This document shows positions 18,152-26,332 of a stretch of 64,000 bases of DNA, piece by piece. The notes under the pieces are model-generated. The model did not search any database, was not told where the DNA came from, and saw only the letters and a program-made list of their open reading frames with translations. The stretch comes from Halomonas alimentaria (GTDB lineage: Bacteria > Pseudomonadota > Gammaproteobacteria > Pseudomonadales > Halomonadaceae). The translations under genes and the position numbers were made by a program. The DNA is taken from NCBI RefSeq assembly GCF_009902005.1, contig NZ_WUTT01000001.1, positions 3,006,731 through 3,070,730 of the forward strand, read 5' to 3'. Every line of letters starts with the position of its first letter. Within the stretch, counting starts at the first letter, position 1.

Positions 18152-18201
18152 GAAAGCCGTCAGCTTCGTTGAGAGAGCCGTCAGCTTCTTTGAGAGAGCC
18201 G
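18131..18201 (+). repeat. 21-bp tandem repeat containing the folX stop codon
   Basis: Three full copies at 18131, 18152 and 18173 plus the first 8 bases of a fourth. Each copy reads Glu-Ser-Arg-Gln-Leu-Arg/Leu-stop in the folX frame. Copy 2 differs from copy 1 by GAG to GAA (silent); copy 3 by CGT to CTT. Only copy 1 is translated. It looks like slippage or unequal duplication of the gene end. Confidence 0.9.
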
Positions 18202-18236
18202 CACGAGCCGCGTTGATGCTGGCGTGCGAAAAGGTG

Positions 18237-18265
18237 GGCCCCGCGCTTGGAGTGCCGGGGCCTTT
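18237..18265 (+). terminator. Terminator after folX
   Basis: Stem GGCCCCG (18237-18243) / CGGGGCC (18256-18262), 12-base loop, followed by TTT. It lies between folX and gabD, both plus strand, so it ends the folE-folX transcript and suggests that gabD has its own promoter. Confidence 0.55.
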
Positions 18266-18318
18266 GCGCTTAGCATGAGGGCAAACCGACCAGTGCCGCG
18301 ATGCGGCGGGAGAACAAT

Positions 18319-19776
18319 ATGCAAGCCCTCAAGGAAACGCAGCTCTACTGTCCCTTCGCCTATATCGATGGCAGTTGGGTAGCCGCGGACAGTGGCGAAC
18401 AGATCCAGGTCGTCAACCCGGCCACCGGCGAGGCCATGGGTGACGTGCCACGCCTGGGACGTGCCGAGACCGATCGCGCCATCGAGGCCGCTCATGCGGC
18501 CCTGCCTGCCTGGAAGGGGCTGAGCGCCCTGGAGCGTGCCGACATCCTGATGAAGTGGTACGAGCTGATGCTCGAGCATCAGGATGACCTGGCGATGATC
18601 ATGACCTTCGAGCAGGGCAAGCCGCTCAAGGAAGCCGCCGGGGAGATCGCCTACGCGGCGAGTTTCCTGCGCTGGTTCGCCGAGGAGGCACGGCGTGTCT
18701 ACGGTGATACCGTTCCCGCCGCCAAGGCCAATCAGCGCATCGTGGTGACCAAGCAGCCGGTGGGCGTGGTCGGGGCCATCACCCCCTGGAACTTCCCTGC
18801 TGCCATGATCACCCGCAAGGCCGGGGCGGCCCTGGCCGCTGGCTGTACCATCGTCTGCAAGCCGGCCAGCCAGACGCCGTTCTCGGCCACCGCCCTGGCC
18901 CTGCTGGCCGAGCGCGCCGGCGTGCCACGCGGCGTGTTCAACGTGGTACCCGGGCGTGCCAGCGAGATCGCCGCGGCCATGACCGAGTCGCCGCTGGTGC
19001 GCAAGATCACCTTCACCGGCTCCACCGAGGTCGGGCGTGAGCTGATGGCCAACGCCGCGCAGCATATCCAGAAGATCTCTCTGGAGCTGGGCGGCAACGC
19101 GCCTTTCATCGTCTTCGAGGATGCCGACCTGGACGCCGCGGTGGAGGGTGCCATGGCGGCGAAGTTCCGCAATGCCGGGCAGACCTGTGTCTGCACCAAC
19201 CGCTTCCTGGTGCAGTCCAGCGTGGTCAACGCCTTCTGCGAGAAGCTCGCCGTGGCCATGCACAGCGAGCTCAGGGTGGGCGACGGCACCCAGCCTGATA
19301 TCAACATCGGCCCGCTGATCGATGACAAGGCGGTGGCCAAGGTGAGCGAGCACGTACAGGATGCCGTGGACAAGGGCGCCGAGCTGCTGCTTGGCGGCCA
19401 CCCGCACCCGCTGGGCGGTAACTTCTTCACGCCGACCCTGATCAGCTTCGCCACCGACCAGATGAAGGTGGCCCGGGAGGAGACCTTCGGCCCGCTGGCC
19501 GCGGTGTTCCCCTTCGATGACGAGGAGAGCGCGGTGGCGATGGCCAACGATACCGAGTACGGCCTCGCCGCCTACTTCTACTCCCGTGACCTGGGCCGTG
19601 TGTGGCGCGTCGCCGATGCCCTGGAGTACGGCATGGTCGGCATCAACACCGGCCTGATCTCCAACGCCGCCGCCCCCTTCGGTGGGGTCAAGGCGTCCGG
19701 CCTGGGTCGCGAGGGCGGCCACCAGGGGCTGGAGGAGTTCCTGGAGACCAAGTACCTCTGCATCGATCTGGGGTGA
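18319..19776 (+). CDS. gabD: NAD(P)-dependent succinate-semialdehyde dehydrogenase GabD
   Basis: Oxidises succinate semialdehyde to succinate at the end of GABA degradation. The 485-residue ALDH has ITPWNFPAAMITRK near residue 150, FTGSTEVGRELM (NAD fold), catalytic Glu in ELGGNAPFIVF (about residue 255), catalytic Cys in AGQTCVCTNRF (about residue 289) and EETFGPLAAVF. GQTCVCTNR is typical of GabD. I start at ATG 18319 behind GGGAG; the 18301 ATG lacks a ribosome site. No gabT lies nearby. Confidence 0.88.
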   Translation: MQALKETQLYCPFAYIDGSWVAADSGEQIQVVNPATGEAMGDVPRLGRAETDRAIEAAHAALPAWKGLSALERADILMKWYELMLEHQDDLAMIMTFEQGKPLKEAAGEIAYAASFLRWFAEEARRVYGDTVPAAKANQRIVVTKQPVGVVGAITPWNFPAAMITRKAGAALAAGCTIVCKPASQTPFSATALALLAERAGVPRGVFNVVPGRASEIAAAMTESPLVRKITFTGSTEVGRELMANAAQHIQKISLELGGNAPFIVFEDADLDAAVEGAMAAKFRNAGQTCVCTNRFLVQSSVVNAFCEKLAVAMHSELRVGDGTQPDINIGPLIDDKAVAKVSEHVQDAVDKGAELLLGGHPHPLGGNFFTPTLISFATDQMKVAREETFGPLAAVFPFDDEESAVAMANDTEYGLAAYFYSRDLGRVWRVADALEYGMVGINTGLISNAAAPFGGVKASGLGREGGHQGLEEFLETKYLCIDLG

Positions 19777-19859
19777 CCGGGCTTCGCCCGGAGCTGTAAG
19801 TCCCCGGCTCCGCCGGGAGCTGGAAGAACGCCCGCTTCGCGGGCTTAAGCTGGAAGAAA
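19777..19859. repeat. Three hairpin-plus-AGCTG-AAG repeat units
   Basis: Three short hairpins with CTTCG/CTCCG loops (19777-19791, 19803-19817, 19830-19844) are each followed by an AGCTG-AAG word (AGCTGTAAG, AGCTGGAAGAA, AAGCTGGAAGAA). The units start right after the gabD stop. The same module, small hairpin then AAG-heptads, recurs at 32413 and 63855, so I treat it as a dispersed repeat rather than three terminators. Confidence 0.75.
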
Positions 19860-19892
19860 AATCGCCTCCATGGCCTGGCCATGGAGGCGATT
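19860..19892. terminator. Bidirectional terminator between gabD and purH
   Basis: Perfect 15-bp stem AATCGCCTCCATGGC / GCCATGGAGGCGATT with loop CTG. A-rich and T-rich edges on both sides (GAAAAA before, TTCACATT after) allow termination in either direction between the convergent stops. Confidence 0.75.
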
Positions 19893-19906
19893 CACATTAG
19901 GGTGCT

Positions 19907-19941
19907 TTCCAGCTTCCAGCTTCCAGCTTCCAGCTTCCAGC
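19907..19941. repeat. Heptamer array (TTCCAGC)5
   Basis: Five perfect tandem copies of TTCCAGC (AAGCTGG on the minus strand), ending 12 bases before the purH stop codon. It shares period and orientation with the TTGCAGC arrays at 36681 and 50608. Confidence 0.97.
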
Positions 19942-19953
19942 TCGCCGCAGGCG

Positions 19954-21534
19954 TCAGTGCCTGAAGTGGCGCATGCCGGTGAACACCATGGCGATGCCGG
20001 CCTCGTTGGCGGCGTCGATCACCTCCTGGTCGCGCATGGAGCCGCCGGGCTGGATCACCGCGGCGATGCCGGCGGCGGCGGCGGCGTCGATGCCATCGCG
20101 GAAGGGGAAGAAGGCGTCACTGGCCATCACCGAGCCCGGCACCGAGAGGCCCTCGTCGGCGGCCTTGATGCCGGCGATCTTGGCGGAGTAGACGCGGCTC
20201 ATCTGACCGGCGCCCACGCCGATGGTCTGGCCATCCTTGGCGTAGACGATGGCGTTGGACTTGACGTACTTGGCCACCTTCCAGGCGAAGGCCAGGTCGC
20301 GCAGCTCCTGCTCGGTGGGCACGCGCTCGCTGACCACGGTGAGCTCGTCGCGGCCGACCATGCCCAGGTCGCGGTCCTGGACCAGCAACCCGCCGGTGAC
20401 CCGCTTGAAGTCGTGGGCATGGCCACGGCTGCCGGGCCAGTGGGCACCGACGTCGAGCAGGCGCACGTTCTGCTTCTCGGCGACGATCTCGGCGGCCTCG
20501 GCTTCTACGCCGGGGGCGATGATCACCTCGACGAACTGGCGGTCGATGATGGCGCGGGCGGTGTCGGCATCCAGCGGCACGTTGAAGGCGATGATGCCGC
20601 CGAAGGCGCTGGTGGGGTCGGTGGCGAAGGCCTTGTCGTAGGCCTCCAGTGCGCTGGCGCCCACCGCCACGCCGCAGGGGTTGGCGTGCTTGACGATCAC
20701 GCAGGCGGTATCGCTGAAGGCCTTGACGCACTCGAAGGCGGCATCAGTGTCGGCGACATTGTTGAAGGAGAGCGCCTTGCCGTTGAGCTGTACGGCGGTC
20801 GCCACGCTGGGCTCGCTGGCATCGGCCTCCACGTAGAAGGCGGCGTTCTGGTGCGGGTTCTCGCCGTAGCGCATGGCCTGCTTCTTCTCGAACTGCAGGT
20901 TGTAGGTGCGCGGGAAGCCGTCTTCGCCGCCGGGGACGCGCTGGCCGAGATAGTCGGCGATGGCGGCGTCGTAGCCGGCGGTGTGTTCGAAGGCCTTCAC
21001 CGCCAGGTCGAAGCGAGTGGCGTCACTCACCGCGCCGTCCTGGGCGGCGATCTCGCCCAGCACCCGGGCATAGTCGCCGGCGTCCACCACGATGGTGGTG
21101 TGGGCGTGGTTCTTGGCGCAGGCGCGCACCATGGTGGGACCGCCGATATCGATATTCTCGATGGCGTCTCCCAGGGTGCAGTCCGGCTTCGCCACGGTCT
21201 GGGCGAAGGGGTAGAGGTTGACCACCACCATGTCGATAGGGGCGATATCGTGCTCCGCCATCACCGCATCGTCCTCGCCGCGGCGACCCAGGATACCGCC
21301 GTGGATCTTCGGATGCAGGGTCTTGACCCGGCCGTCCATGATCTCGGGGAAACCGGTGTGCTCGGAGACCTCGGTCACCGCTATGGCGTTCTCCTGGAGC
21401 AGACGGAAGGTGCCTCCGGTGGAGAGCAGCTCTACGCCTTGCTCGGACAGGCCGCGGGCGAAGTCGACGATGCCGGTCTTGTCGGAGACGCTGATCAGGG
21501 CGCGGCGAACCGGGGTGGGGGAGGCTTGGGCCAT
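19954..21534 (-). CDS. purH: Bifunctional AICAR transformylase / IMP cyclohydrolase PurH
   Basis: Last two steps of IMP synthesis. The 526-residue protein has the N-terminal MGS-like cyclohydrolase domain ([19 protein letters not shown] at residues 9-27, [28 protein letters not shown]). The C-terminal transformylase domain has [12 protein letters not shown] and the catalytic Lys-His of [10 protein letters not shown]. Length equals the family norm (about 527). It follows fis on the same strand, as in Pseudomonas-type dusB-fis-purH clusters. Confidence 0.96.
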   Translation of the reverse strand: MAQASPTPVRRALISVSDKTGIVDFARGLSEQGVELLSTGGTFRLLQENAIAVTEVSEHTGFPEIMDGRVKTLHPKIHGGILGRRGEDDAVMAEHDIAPIDMVVVNLYPFAQTVAKPDCTLGDAIENIDIGGPTMVRACAKNHAHTTIVVDAGDYARVLGEIAAQDGAVSDATRFDLAVKAFEHTAGYDAAIADYLGQRVPGGEDGFPRTYNLQFEKKQAMRYGENPHQNAAFYVEADASEPSVATAVQLNGKALSFNNVADTDAAFECVKAFSDTACVIVKHANPCGVAVGASALEAYDKAFATDPTSAFGGIIAFNVPLDADTARAIIDRQFVEVIIAPGVEAEAAEIVAEKQNVRLLDVGAHWPGSRGHAHDFKRVTGGLLVQDRDLGMVGRDELTVVSERVPTEQELRDLAFAWKVAKYVKSNAIVYAKDGQTIGVGAGQMSRVYSAKIAGIKAADEGLSVPGSVMASDAFFPFRDGIDAAAAAGIAAVIQPGGSMRDQEVIDAANEAGIAMVFTGMRHFRH

Positions 21535-21610
21535 GGGGACACTCTCTTGACGTCTGGGGCGATGGATGGATAAGCAGAAAGTCGCGGTGGCGGGTCGTGA
21601 GTGACGCGCC

Positions 21611-21633
21611 GAAGGGAGCCGGGGACTCCCTTC
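21611..21633 (-). terminator. Hairpin between fis and purH
   Basis: Stem GAAGGGAG / CTCCCTTC, 7-base loop, starting one base after the fis stop. No T-run follows on the minus strand, so it may attenuate, stabilise or separate the fis and purH messages rather than fully stop transcription. Confidence 0.45.
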
Positions 21634-21634
21634 G

Positions 21635-21955
21635 TCATATCAGGTCATACTGCTTGAGTTTCTTGCGCAGGGTGCCGCGATTGAGGCCGAGCATCTCGGC
21701 GGCGCGGGTCTGGTTGCCCTGGGTATGCTCGAGCACCGAGGCGAGCAGCGGGGCCTCGACCTCGGCCATTACCATGGCGTAGAGCCCGGTGACTTCACCG
21801 CCATCGAGATGGGCAAAGTAGCGGCGCATGGAGAGGTCCACCGCTTCGCGAAGCGGCTGCTGGCCACCTTCCTGCACTGAGAGATCAGGCGTGGCATCGT
21901 CCAGTTGGCGGCCTGTCGAAAGCTCTGGGTCGGATGGAAGGGCTTGGCTGTTCAT
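21635..21955 (-). CDS. fis: DNA-binding protein Fis
   Basis: Small nucleoid protein that bends DNA and activates rRNA promoters. The 106-residue product ends with the Fis helix-turn-helix [20 protein letters not shown] (about residues 81-100), preceded by [12 protein letters not shown]; both match Fis almost exactly. The N-terminal 35 residues are variable and acidic. It overlaps dusB by 4 bases, the classic dusB-fis operon, in which growth-phase control acts at the dusB promoter. Confidence 0.95.
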   Translation of the reverse strand: MNSQALPSDPELSTGRQLDDATPDLSVQEGGQQPLREAVDLSMRRYFAHLDGGEVTGLYAMVMAEVEAPLLASVLEHTQGNQTRAAEMLGLNRGTLRKKLKQYDLI

Positions 21956-23013
21956 GCGGCTCGTGTTCCTTTCGCGGTCGCACCCGACTCGTCAGGCGCG
22001 GTGGCCGACGAATGGGCATGACCAAAGAGGTCATCGATGAAACGGTGCTGGTCGGCAGTGCTCTCGAGGCGGTTGAAGCACCCCCTCAGCTCGCGCCGCT
22101 GGGCCTCATGGAAGCGATCGTCGGCGGCCAGGTACCAGCCGACGTGCTTGCGTGCGATACGCACGCCCATGAAGTCACCGTAGAAATCGTGGAGCGAGTC
22201 CAGGTGGTCGCGCAGCACGCCGGCACGCTCGCTGTCACTCGGCGGCAACAGGGGTTCGCCATGGCGCAGATAGTGGTTGATCTCGCGGAAGATCCAGGGA
22301 TTGCCCTGGGCGCCACGCCCGACCATCACCGCATCCGCTCCAGTATAGTCGAGGACCTCGGCGGCCTTCTCGGGTGAGTCGATATCGCCGTTGGCGAACA
22401 CCGGAATCTTCACCGCCGCCTTGATGGCGGCGATGGTGTCGTACTCGGCGTGTCCGGCGTAGCGCTGCTGGCGGTGACGACCGTGCACCGCCAGGGCCTG
22501 GATACCGGCGTCTTCGGCCAGGCGTGCCACGCGCAGGCCATTGTTGCTCTCGGCGCACCAGCCGGTGCGGATCTTCAGGGTCACCGGCACGTCGACTGCT
22601 GCCACCACCGCCTCGAGGATCTCGGCCACCAGCGCCTCGTCGCGCAGCAGCGCGGAGCCGGCCGCCTTGTTGCAGACCTTCTTGGCCGGGCAGCCCATGT
22701 TGATGTCGATGATCTCGGCGCCCTGGTCGGCGTTGAGGCGGGCGGCCTCGGCCAGCATTGCAGCGTCGCCCCCAGCAATCTGCACGCTGCGCGGCCCGGG
22801 CTCGCCGCGGTGGTCCATGCGCAGCCGCGACTTGCGGGTGTGCCACAGGTTGGGATCCGAGGTGACCATCTCGCCAACCACCAGCCCGGCACCCAGGCGG
22901 CGACACAGCTGCCGGAAGGGGCGATCGGTGACACCGGCCATCGGCGCCAGGATGGCCCGGTTGGGCAGGGTATGGTCACCGATGCGGGGCAGTGGCTGGC
23001 TGGAGTCGGACAT
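21952..23013 (-). CDS. dusB: tRNA-dihydrouridine synthase DusB
   Basis: FMN enzyme that reduces uridines in the tRNA D-loop. From ATG 23013 the product is 353 residues, slightly longer than E. coli DusB (321) owing to a C-terminal tail. Motifs are [14 protein letters not shown] near residue 23, [11 protein letters not shown] with the catalytic Cys, VTLKIRTGW and [16 protein letters not shown]. The frame opens 12 codons further upstream, but MSDSSQ is the better start. It leads the dusB-fis-purH unit. Confidence 0.93.
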   Translation of the reverse strand: MSDSSQPLPRIGDHTLPNRAILAPMAGVTDRPFRQLCRRLGAGLVVGEMVTSDPNLWHTRKSRLRMDHRGEPGPRSVQIAGGDAAMLAEAARLNADQGAEIIDINMGCPAKKVCNKAAGSALLRDEALVAEILEAVVAAVDVPVTLKIRTGWCAESNNGLRVARLAEDAGIQALAVHGRHRQQRYAGHAEYDTIAAIKAAVKIPVFANGDIDSPEKAAEVLDYTGADAVMVGRGAQGNPWIFREINHYLRHGEPLLPPSDSERAGVLRDHLDSLHDFYGDFMGVRIARKHVGWYLAADDRFHEAQRRELRGCFNRLESTADQHRFIDDLFGHAHSSATAPDESGATAKGTRAA

Positions 23014-23091
23014 GGCTCGGGGCAGTGGCGGCAAGAGGGGGCATATCATACGCCCCCCGCCGGACAGGGTGAAGTGGCAGTCGGGGCGTGG

Positions 23092-24006
23092 CTAGCTCGG
23101 GCGACGACCGGTGAGGCGGACCCAACCCTCGCGGGTGACCGGCTCGTCCATGCGCAGGCCCTGTTCGCGATAGGCCTGGAGTACCTCCTCGGCCTGGGCC
23201 GCGAGGATGCCGGAGAGCGCCAGGCGTCCGCCGGGGGCGATGTGTCCGGCGATCATCGGCGCCATCTCGACCAGCGGCCCGGCGAGAATGTTGGCCACCA
23301 CGACCGGAAAGGCCTCGCCGTCGTCGAGCTGCTCGGGGTAGCTGAGGCGCAGTGCGTCCTCGGCCACCTCGTTGCGTTCGGCGTTGTCGCGGCTCGCGGT
23401 GAGTGCCTGGGGGTCGATATCGGTGCCCGTCGCGCTGGCGGCCCCGAGCTTGAGGGCGGCGATGGCGAGTATCCCCGAGCCGGTGCCTATGTCGAGGATC
23501 GCCTGGCCCTCGAGGGCCTCGCTTATCGCCAGGCCGTCGAGCCAGGCCAGGCAGAGTGCGGTGGTGGGGTGGGTGCCGGTACCGAAGGCCAGCCCAGGGT
23601 CGAGGTGCAGGTTGACTGCGCCCGGCTCCGGGGGCTCGTGCCAGCTGGGCACGATCCACAGGCGTTCACCCATCTGCAGCGGCGTGAAGTCATCCATCCA
23701 CTCGCGCTCCCAGTCGCGGTCGGCGAGCAGCTCCACTTCGATCTCGGGGCAGGGCTCCTCGGGCTGCTCGGCAGCCCAGGCCTGATGCACCCGTTCGAGC
23801 ATGGCATCGACCCCCTCGAGGTCGTCGTAGAGCCCGGTGAGCACCGTCTCATGCCACAGCGGAGTGCTACCGCGCTCGGGCTCGAATACAGGGTCATCAT
23901 GGGCGTCCTGAAGGGTGATGGCGGTGGCCCCCTCGGCGAGCAGCAGCTCCTCGAGGGTCTCGGCCTGCTCCGGGGCGATATGGGCCTTGAGTTGCAGCCA
24001 GGGCAT
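23092..24006 (-). CDS. prmA: Ribosomal protein L11 methyltransferase PrmA
   Basis: Trimethylates L11. The 304-residue protein has the N-terminal substrate domain (PWLQLKAHIAPEQAETLEEL), then the SAM fold with GTGTHPTTALCLAWL, motif I DIGTGSGILAIAALKLGA (about residues 171-188) and NILAGPLVEMAP, the NxLxxPL-like motif of PrmA. The order accB-accC-prmA-dusB-fis is conserved in gammaproteobacteria. A terminator-like hairpin and a structured repeat separate it from accC, so it may have its own promoter. Confidence 0.94.
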   Translation of the reverse strand: MPWLQLKAHIAPEQAETLEELLLAEGATAITLQDAHDDPVFEPERGSTPLWHETVLTGLYDDLEGVDAMLERVHQAWAAEQPEEPCPEIEVELLADRDWEREWMDDFTPLQMGERLWIVPSWHEPPEPGAVNLHLDPGLAFGTGTHPTTALCLAWLDGLAISEALEGQAILDIGTGSGILAIAALKLGAASATGTDIDPQALTASRDNAERNEVAEDALRLSYPEQLDDGEAFPVVVANILAGPLVEMAPMIAGHIAPGGRLALSGILAAQAEEVLQAYREQGLRMDEPVTREGWVRLTGRRPS

Positions 24007-24036
24007 AAAGGTTCCCGTGGTGGCTCAGAAATGAAA

Positions 24037-24064
24037 AGGCCGCACTGCGGTGTCGATGCGGCCT
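24037..24064 (-). terminator. Rho-independent terminator between accC and prmA
   Basis: Read on the minus strand: stem AGGCCGCA / TGCGGCCT, 12-base loop, then TTTTCATTT. It ends the accBC transcript about 30 bases before the prmA start codon, or acts as an attenuator in a prmA leader. Confidence 0.65.
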
Positions 24065-24092
24065 GGAATAATGGCTTGGCTCGGCGGCGAGG

Positions 24093-24190
24093 GGCGCCGG
24101 GGGCAGGCTTGGAGGGGGTCCTACGCCAGGGATGGCGTCGGTAGCGCCCAGGGAGGGGTTCACAGCGCCCCCGAACAAGCCTGCCGCCGG
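24093..24190. repeat. 98-bp structured dispersed repeat, copy 1
   Basis: Closely matched by a 99-bp copy at 59548-59646. The ends pair: CCGG/CCGG, a G-G mismatch, then a perfect 10-bp stem GGCAGGCTTG (24102-24111) / CAAGCCTGCC (24176-24185). Inside are a GGGGG/CCCCC pairing and a hairpin CGCCA-GGGA-TGGCG (24124-24137). The two copies differ at paired positions in a compensating way. It lies between accC and prmA. Confidence 0.9.
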
Positions 24191-24243
24191 ATCAGCCCCG
24201 AGCCATGTGGCACTCGGGGCCGACGGGGCCGGGGATCAAGGAG

Positions 24244-25593
24244 TTACAGCCCCAGCTTCTTCTCCAGGTAGTGGATATTGACGCCACCTTGCCGGAAGTA
24301 GCCGTCGCGCACCAGATCCTTGTGCAGATCGGTGTTGGTCTTGATGCCCTCCACCAGCAACTCATCCAGCGCGACCCGCATGCGGGTCAGGGCCGTTTCA
24401 CGGTCGGCACCCCAGGTGATCAGCTTGCCGATCAGCGAGTCGTAGTGGGGCGGCACGGTGTAGCCGGTGTAGAGGTGGGAGTCCATGCGCACGCCCAGGC
24501 CGCCCGGCGGGTGATAGAGGCTGACCTTGCCCGGAGAGGGCATGAAGGTGCGCGGGTCCTCGGCATTGATGCGGCACTCGAAGGCGTGGCCGCTGAGCTC
24601 CACATCCTCCTGGCGGATGGAGAGCGGCAGACCGGAGGCGATGCGCAGCTGCTCCCGGACGATATCCACGCCGGTGACCATCTCGGTGACCGGGTGCTCC
24701 ACCTGCACGCGGGTGTTCATCTCGATGAAGAAGAACTGGCCATCCTCGTAGAGGAACTCGAAGGTGCCGGCGCCGCGATAGCCGATGGTGATGCAGGCCT
24801 GGCGACACGCCTCGAGCACTTCGGCGCGGGCCTCGGGATCGAGCATCGGCGCGGGGGCCTCCTCGATCACCTTCTGATGGCGGCGCTGTAGCGAGCAGTC
24901 GCGGTCATAGAGGTGGATGGCATTGCCTTGGCCATCGGCGAGTACCTGCACCTCCACGTGACGCGGATTCTCGAGGAACTTCTCCATGTAGACGGTGCCG
25001 TCGCCGAATGAGGTGTGGGCCTCGGTGCGGGTCACATTCACGGCGGAGAGCAGGTGCGCCTCGGTGTGTACCACGCGCATGCCGCGTCCGCCACCACCGG
25101 CGGCGGCCTTGATGATCACCGGATAGCCGATGCGGCGTGCGGTGGCCAGGATCTCGGCTTCCTCACCTTCACCTTCGGGCAGCGGGCCGTCGGAGCCCGG
25201 CACCGTGGGTACGCCGGCCTTCTTCATCGACTCGATGGCACTGACCTTGTCGCCCATCAGGCGGATGGTCTCGGCCTTGGGCCCGATGAAGGTAAACCCG
25301 GAGCGCTCCACCTGCTCGGCGAAGTTGGCGTTCTCGGAGAGGAAGCCGTAGCCGGGGTGGATGGCGCTGCTGTCGGTGACCTCGGCGGCACTGATCAGCG
25401 CCGGGATGTTGAGGTAGGACTGGGCCGAGGGGGCCGGCCCGATGCATACGGCCTCGTCGGCCAGGCGCACGTGCATCAGCTCGCGGTCGGCCTTGGAGTG
25501 GACCGCCACTGTCCTGATGCCCAGCTCCTTGCAGGCGCGCAGGATGCGCAGGGCGATCTCGCCGCGGTTGGCGATAAGAACCTTGTCCAGCAT
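24244..25593 (-). CDS. accC: Acetyl-CoA carboxylase biotin carboxylase subunit AccC
   Basis: Carboxylates the biotin on AccB using bicarbonate and ATP, the first half of malonyl-CoA synthesis. From ATG 25593 ([18 protein letters not shown]) the protein has 449 residues, the usual length. Motifs include [10 protein letters not shown], the ATP loop [44 protein letters not shown] and [15 protein letters not shown] with catalytic Glu/Arg. It is 43 bases after accB. The frame runs upstream to 25683, but that part resembles no AccC. Confidence 0.96.
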   Translation of the reverse strand: MLDKVLIANRGEIALRILRACKELGIRTVAVHSKADRELMHVRLADEAVCIGPAPSAQSYLNIPALISAAEVTDSSAIHPGYGFLSENANFAEQVERSGFTFIGPKAETIRLMGDKVSAIESMKKAGVPTVPGSDGPLPEGEGEEAEILATARRIGYPVIIKAAAGGGGRGMRVVHTEAHLLSAVNVTRTEAHTSFGDGTVYMEKFLENPRHVEVQVLADGQGNAIHLYDRDCSLQRRHQKVIEEAPAPMLDPEARAEVLEACRQACITIGYRGAGTFEFLYEDGQFFFIEMNTRVQVEHPVTEMVTGVDIVREQLRIASGLPLSIRQEDVELSGHAFECRINAEDPRTFMPSPGKVSLYHPPGGLGVRMDSHLYTGYTVPPHYDSLIGKLITWGADRETALTRMRVALDELLVEGIKTNTDLHKDLVRDGYFRQGGVNIHYLEKKLGL

Positions 25594-25636
25594 GATGGGT
25601 CCGCCAGTGTCGGGTGAATGAAGAGGTAAGCGATGC

Positions 25637-26104
25637 TCAGGCGATGACGACCAGGGGCTGGTCGTATTCCACCGGCTCGCCATCCTCGACCAGGATCGCC
25701 TCGACTACACCGTCACGGTCGGCCTCGATCTGGTTCATCATCTTCATCGCCTCGACGATGCACACCGTCTCGCCCTTCTTGACGTGGGAGCCGATCTCGA
25801 CAAAGGCCTTGGCGCCGGGGGCCGGTGAGCGATAGAAGGTGCCCACCATGGGGGAGGTGATGGCCTGTCCCTGGAAGCTGGGGCCCTCTGCGGTGGCCGG
25901 CTCGGCGCTCTCGGCGGGTGCCGGAGCCGCGGCGGGAGCCGGCTGAGCCACTGGAGCGTAACCCTGGGGCATGCTGGGCTGCCAGTTCACGCCGTTGGGG
26001 TGGCGGCTGATGCGAACCGACTCTTCGCCTTCCTGGATCTCGATTTCGCTGATGTTCGACTCTTCGAGCAACTCGATCAGCTTCTTGACCTTGCGGATAT
26101 CCAT
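25637..26104 (-). CDS. accB: Biotin carboxyl carrier protein AccB
   Basis: Carries carboxybiotin between AccC and the carboxyltransferase. The 155-residue product starts [16 protein letters not shown], has a Pro/Ala-rich linker (about residues 55-75) and ends in a biotinyl domain with the biotinylated Lys in [10 protein letters not shown] (about residue 121). The ATG at 26104 is chosen because the upstream in-frame extension does not look like AccB. No aroQ is found next to it, unlike many relatives. Confidence 0.95.
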   Translation of the reverse strand: MDIRKVKKLIELLEESNISEIEIQEGEESVRISRHPNGVNWQPSMPQGYAPVAQPAPAAAPAPAESAEPATAEGPSFQGQAITSPMVGTFYRSPAPGAKAFVEIGSHVKKGETVCIVEAMKMMNQIEADRDGVVEAILVEDGEPVEYDQPLVVIA

Positions 26105-26275
26105 GACGTTCGTCCCGATCGGTTGGGTGCGGTGAATGGCCGTTGGCCCGGTGCTGTCAACCATGGCCAAGTTTCATTAGATCGCGGCAAGATGGCGACT
26201 CTTCCGCCTCTATAGGCCGTTAAAAGAGGGTAGCGCAGGAGTTTGCCGAAAAACCGGGATGATGTCCAGCGCAGA

Positions 26276-26319
26276 CGAAAACGCCGTTCACGCTCCGCTG
26301 AGCGGCGCGTGAACGGCGT
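26276..26319 (-). terminator. Rho-independent terminator after dsbD
   Basis: Perfect 13-bp stem ACGCCGTTCACGC (26281-26293) / GCGTGAACGGCGT (26307-26319). Read on the minus strand it is followed by TTTTCGT. It lies 14 bases after the dsbD stop and separates it from the accB promoter region (26105-26275), where I see no gene. Confidence 0.85.
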
Positions 26320-26332
26320 CATGATGCGTGTT

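Noticed and set aside
18181..19722. 513-codon minus-strand frame opposite gabD
   Set aside because: Antisense shadow of gabD, which is a clear ALDH.
19870..21573. 567-codon plus-strand frame opposite purH
   Set aside because: Antisense shadow of purH with low-complexity Gly/Val/Asp composition.
24093..24190. Small peptide gene in the structured repeat (a conserved NPSLGATDAIPG reading)
   Set aside because: The same reading appears in both copies only because the DNA is nearly identical; the copies differ in length by one base and changes follow base pairing, not codons.
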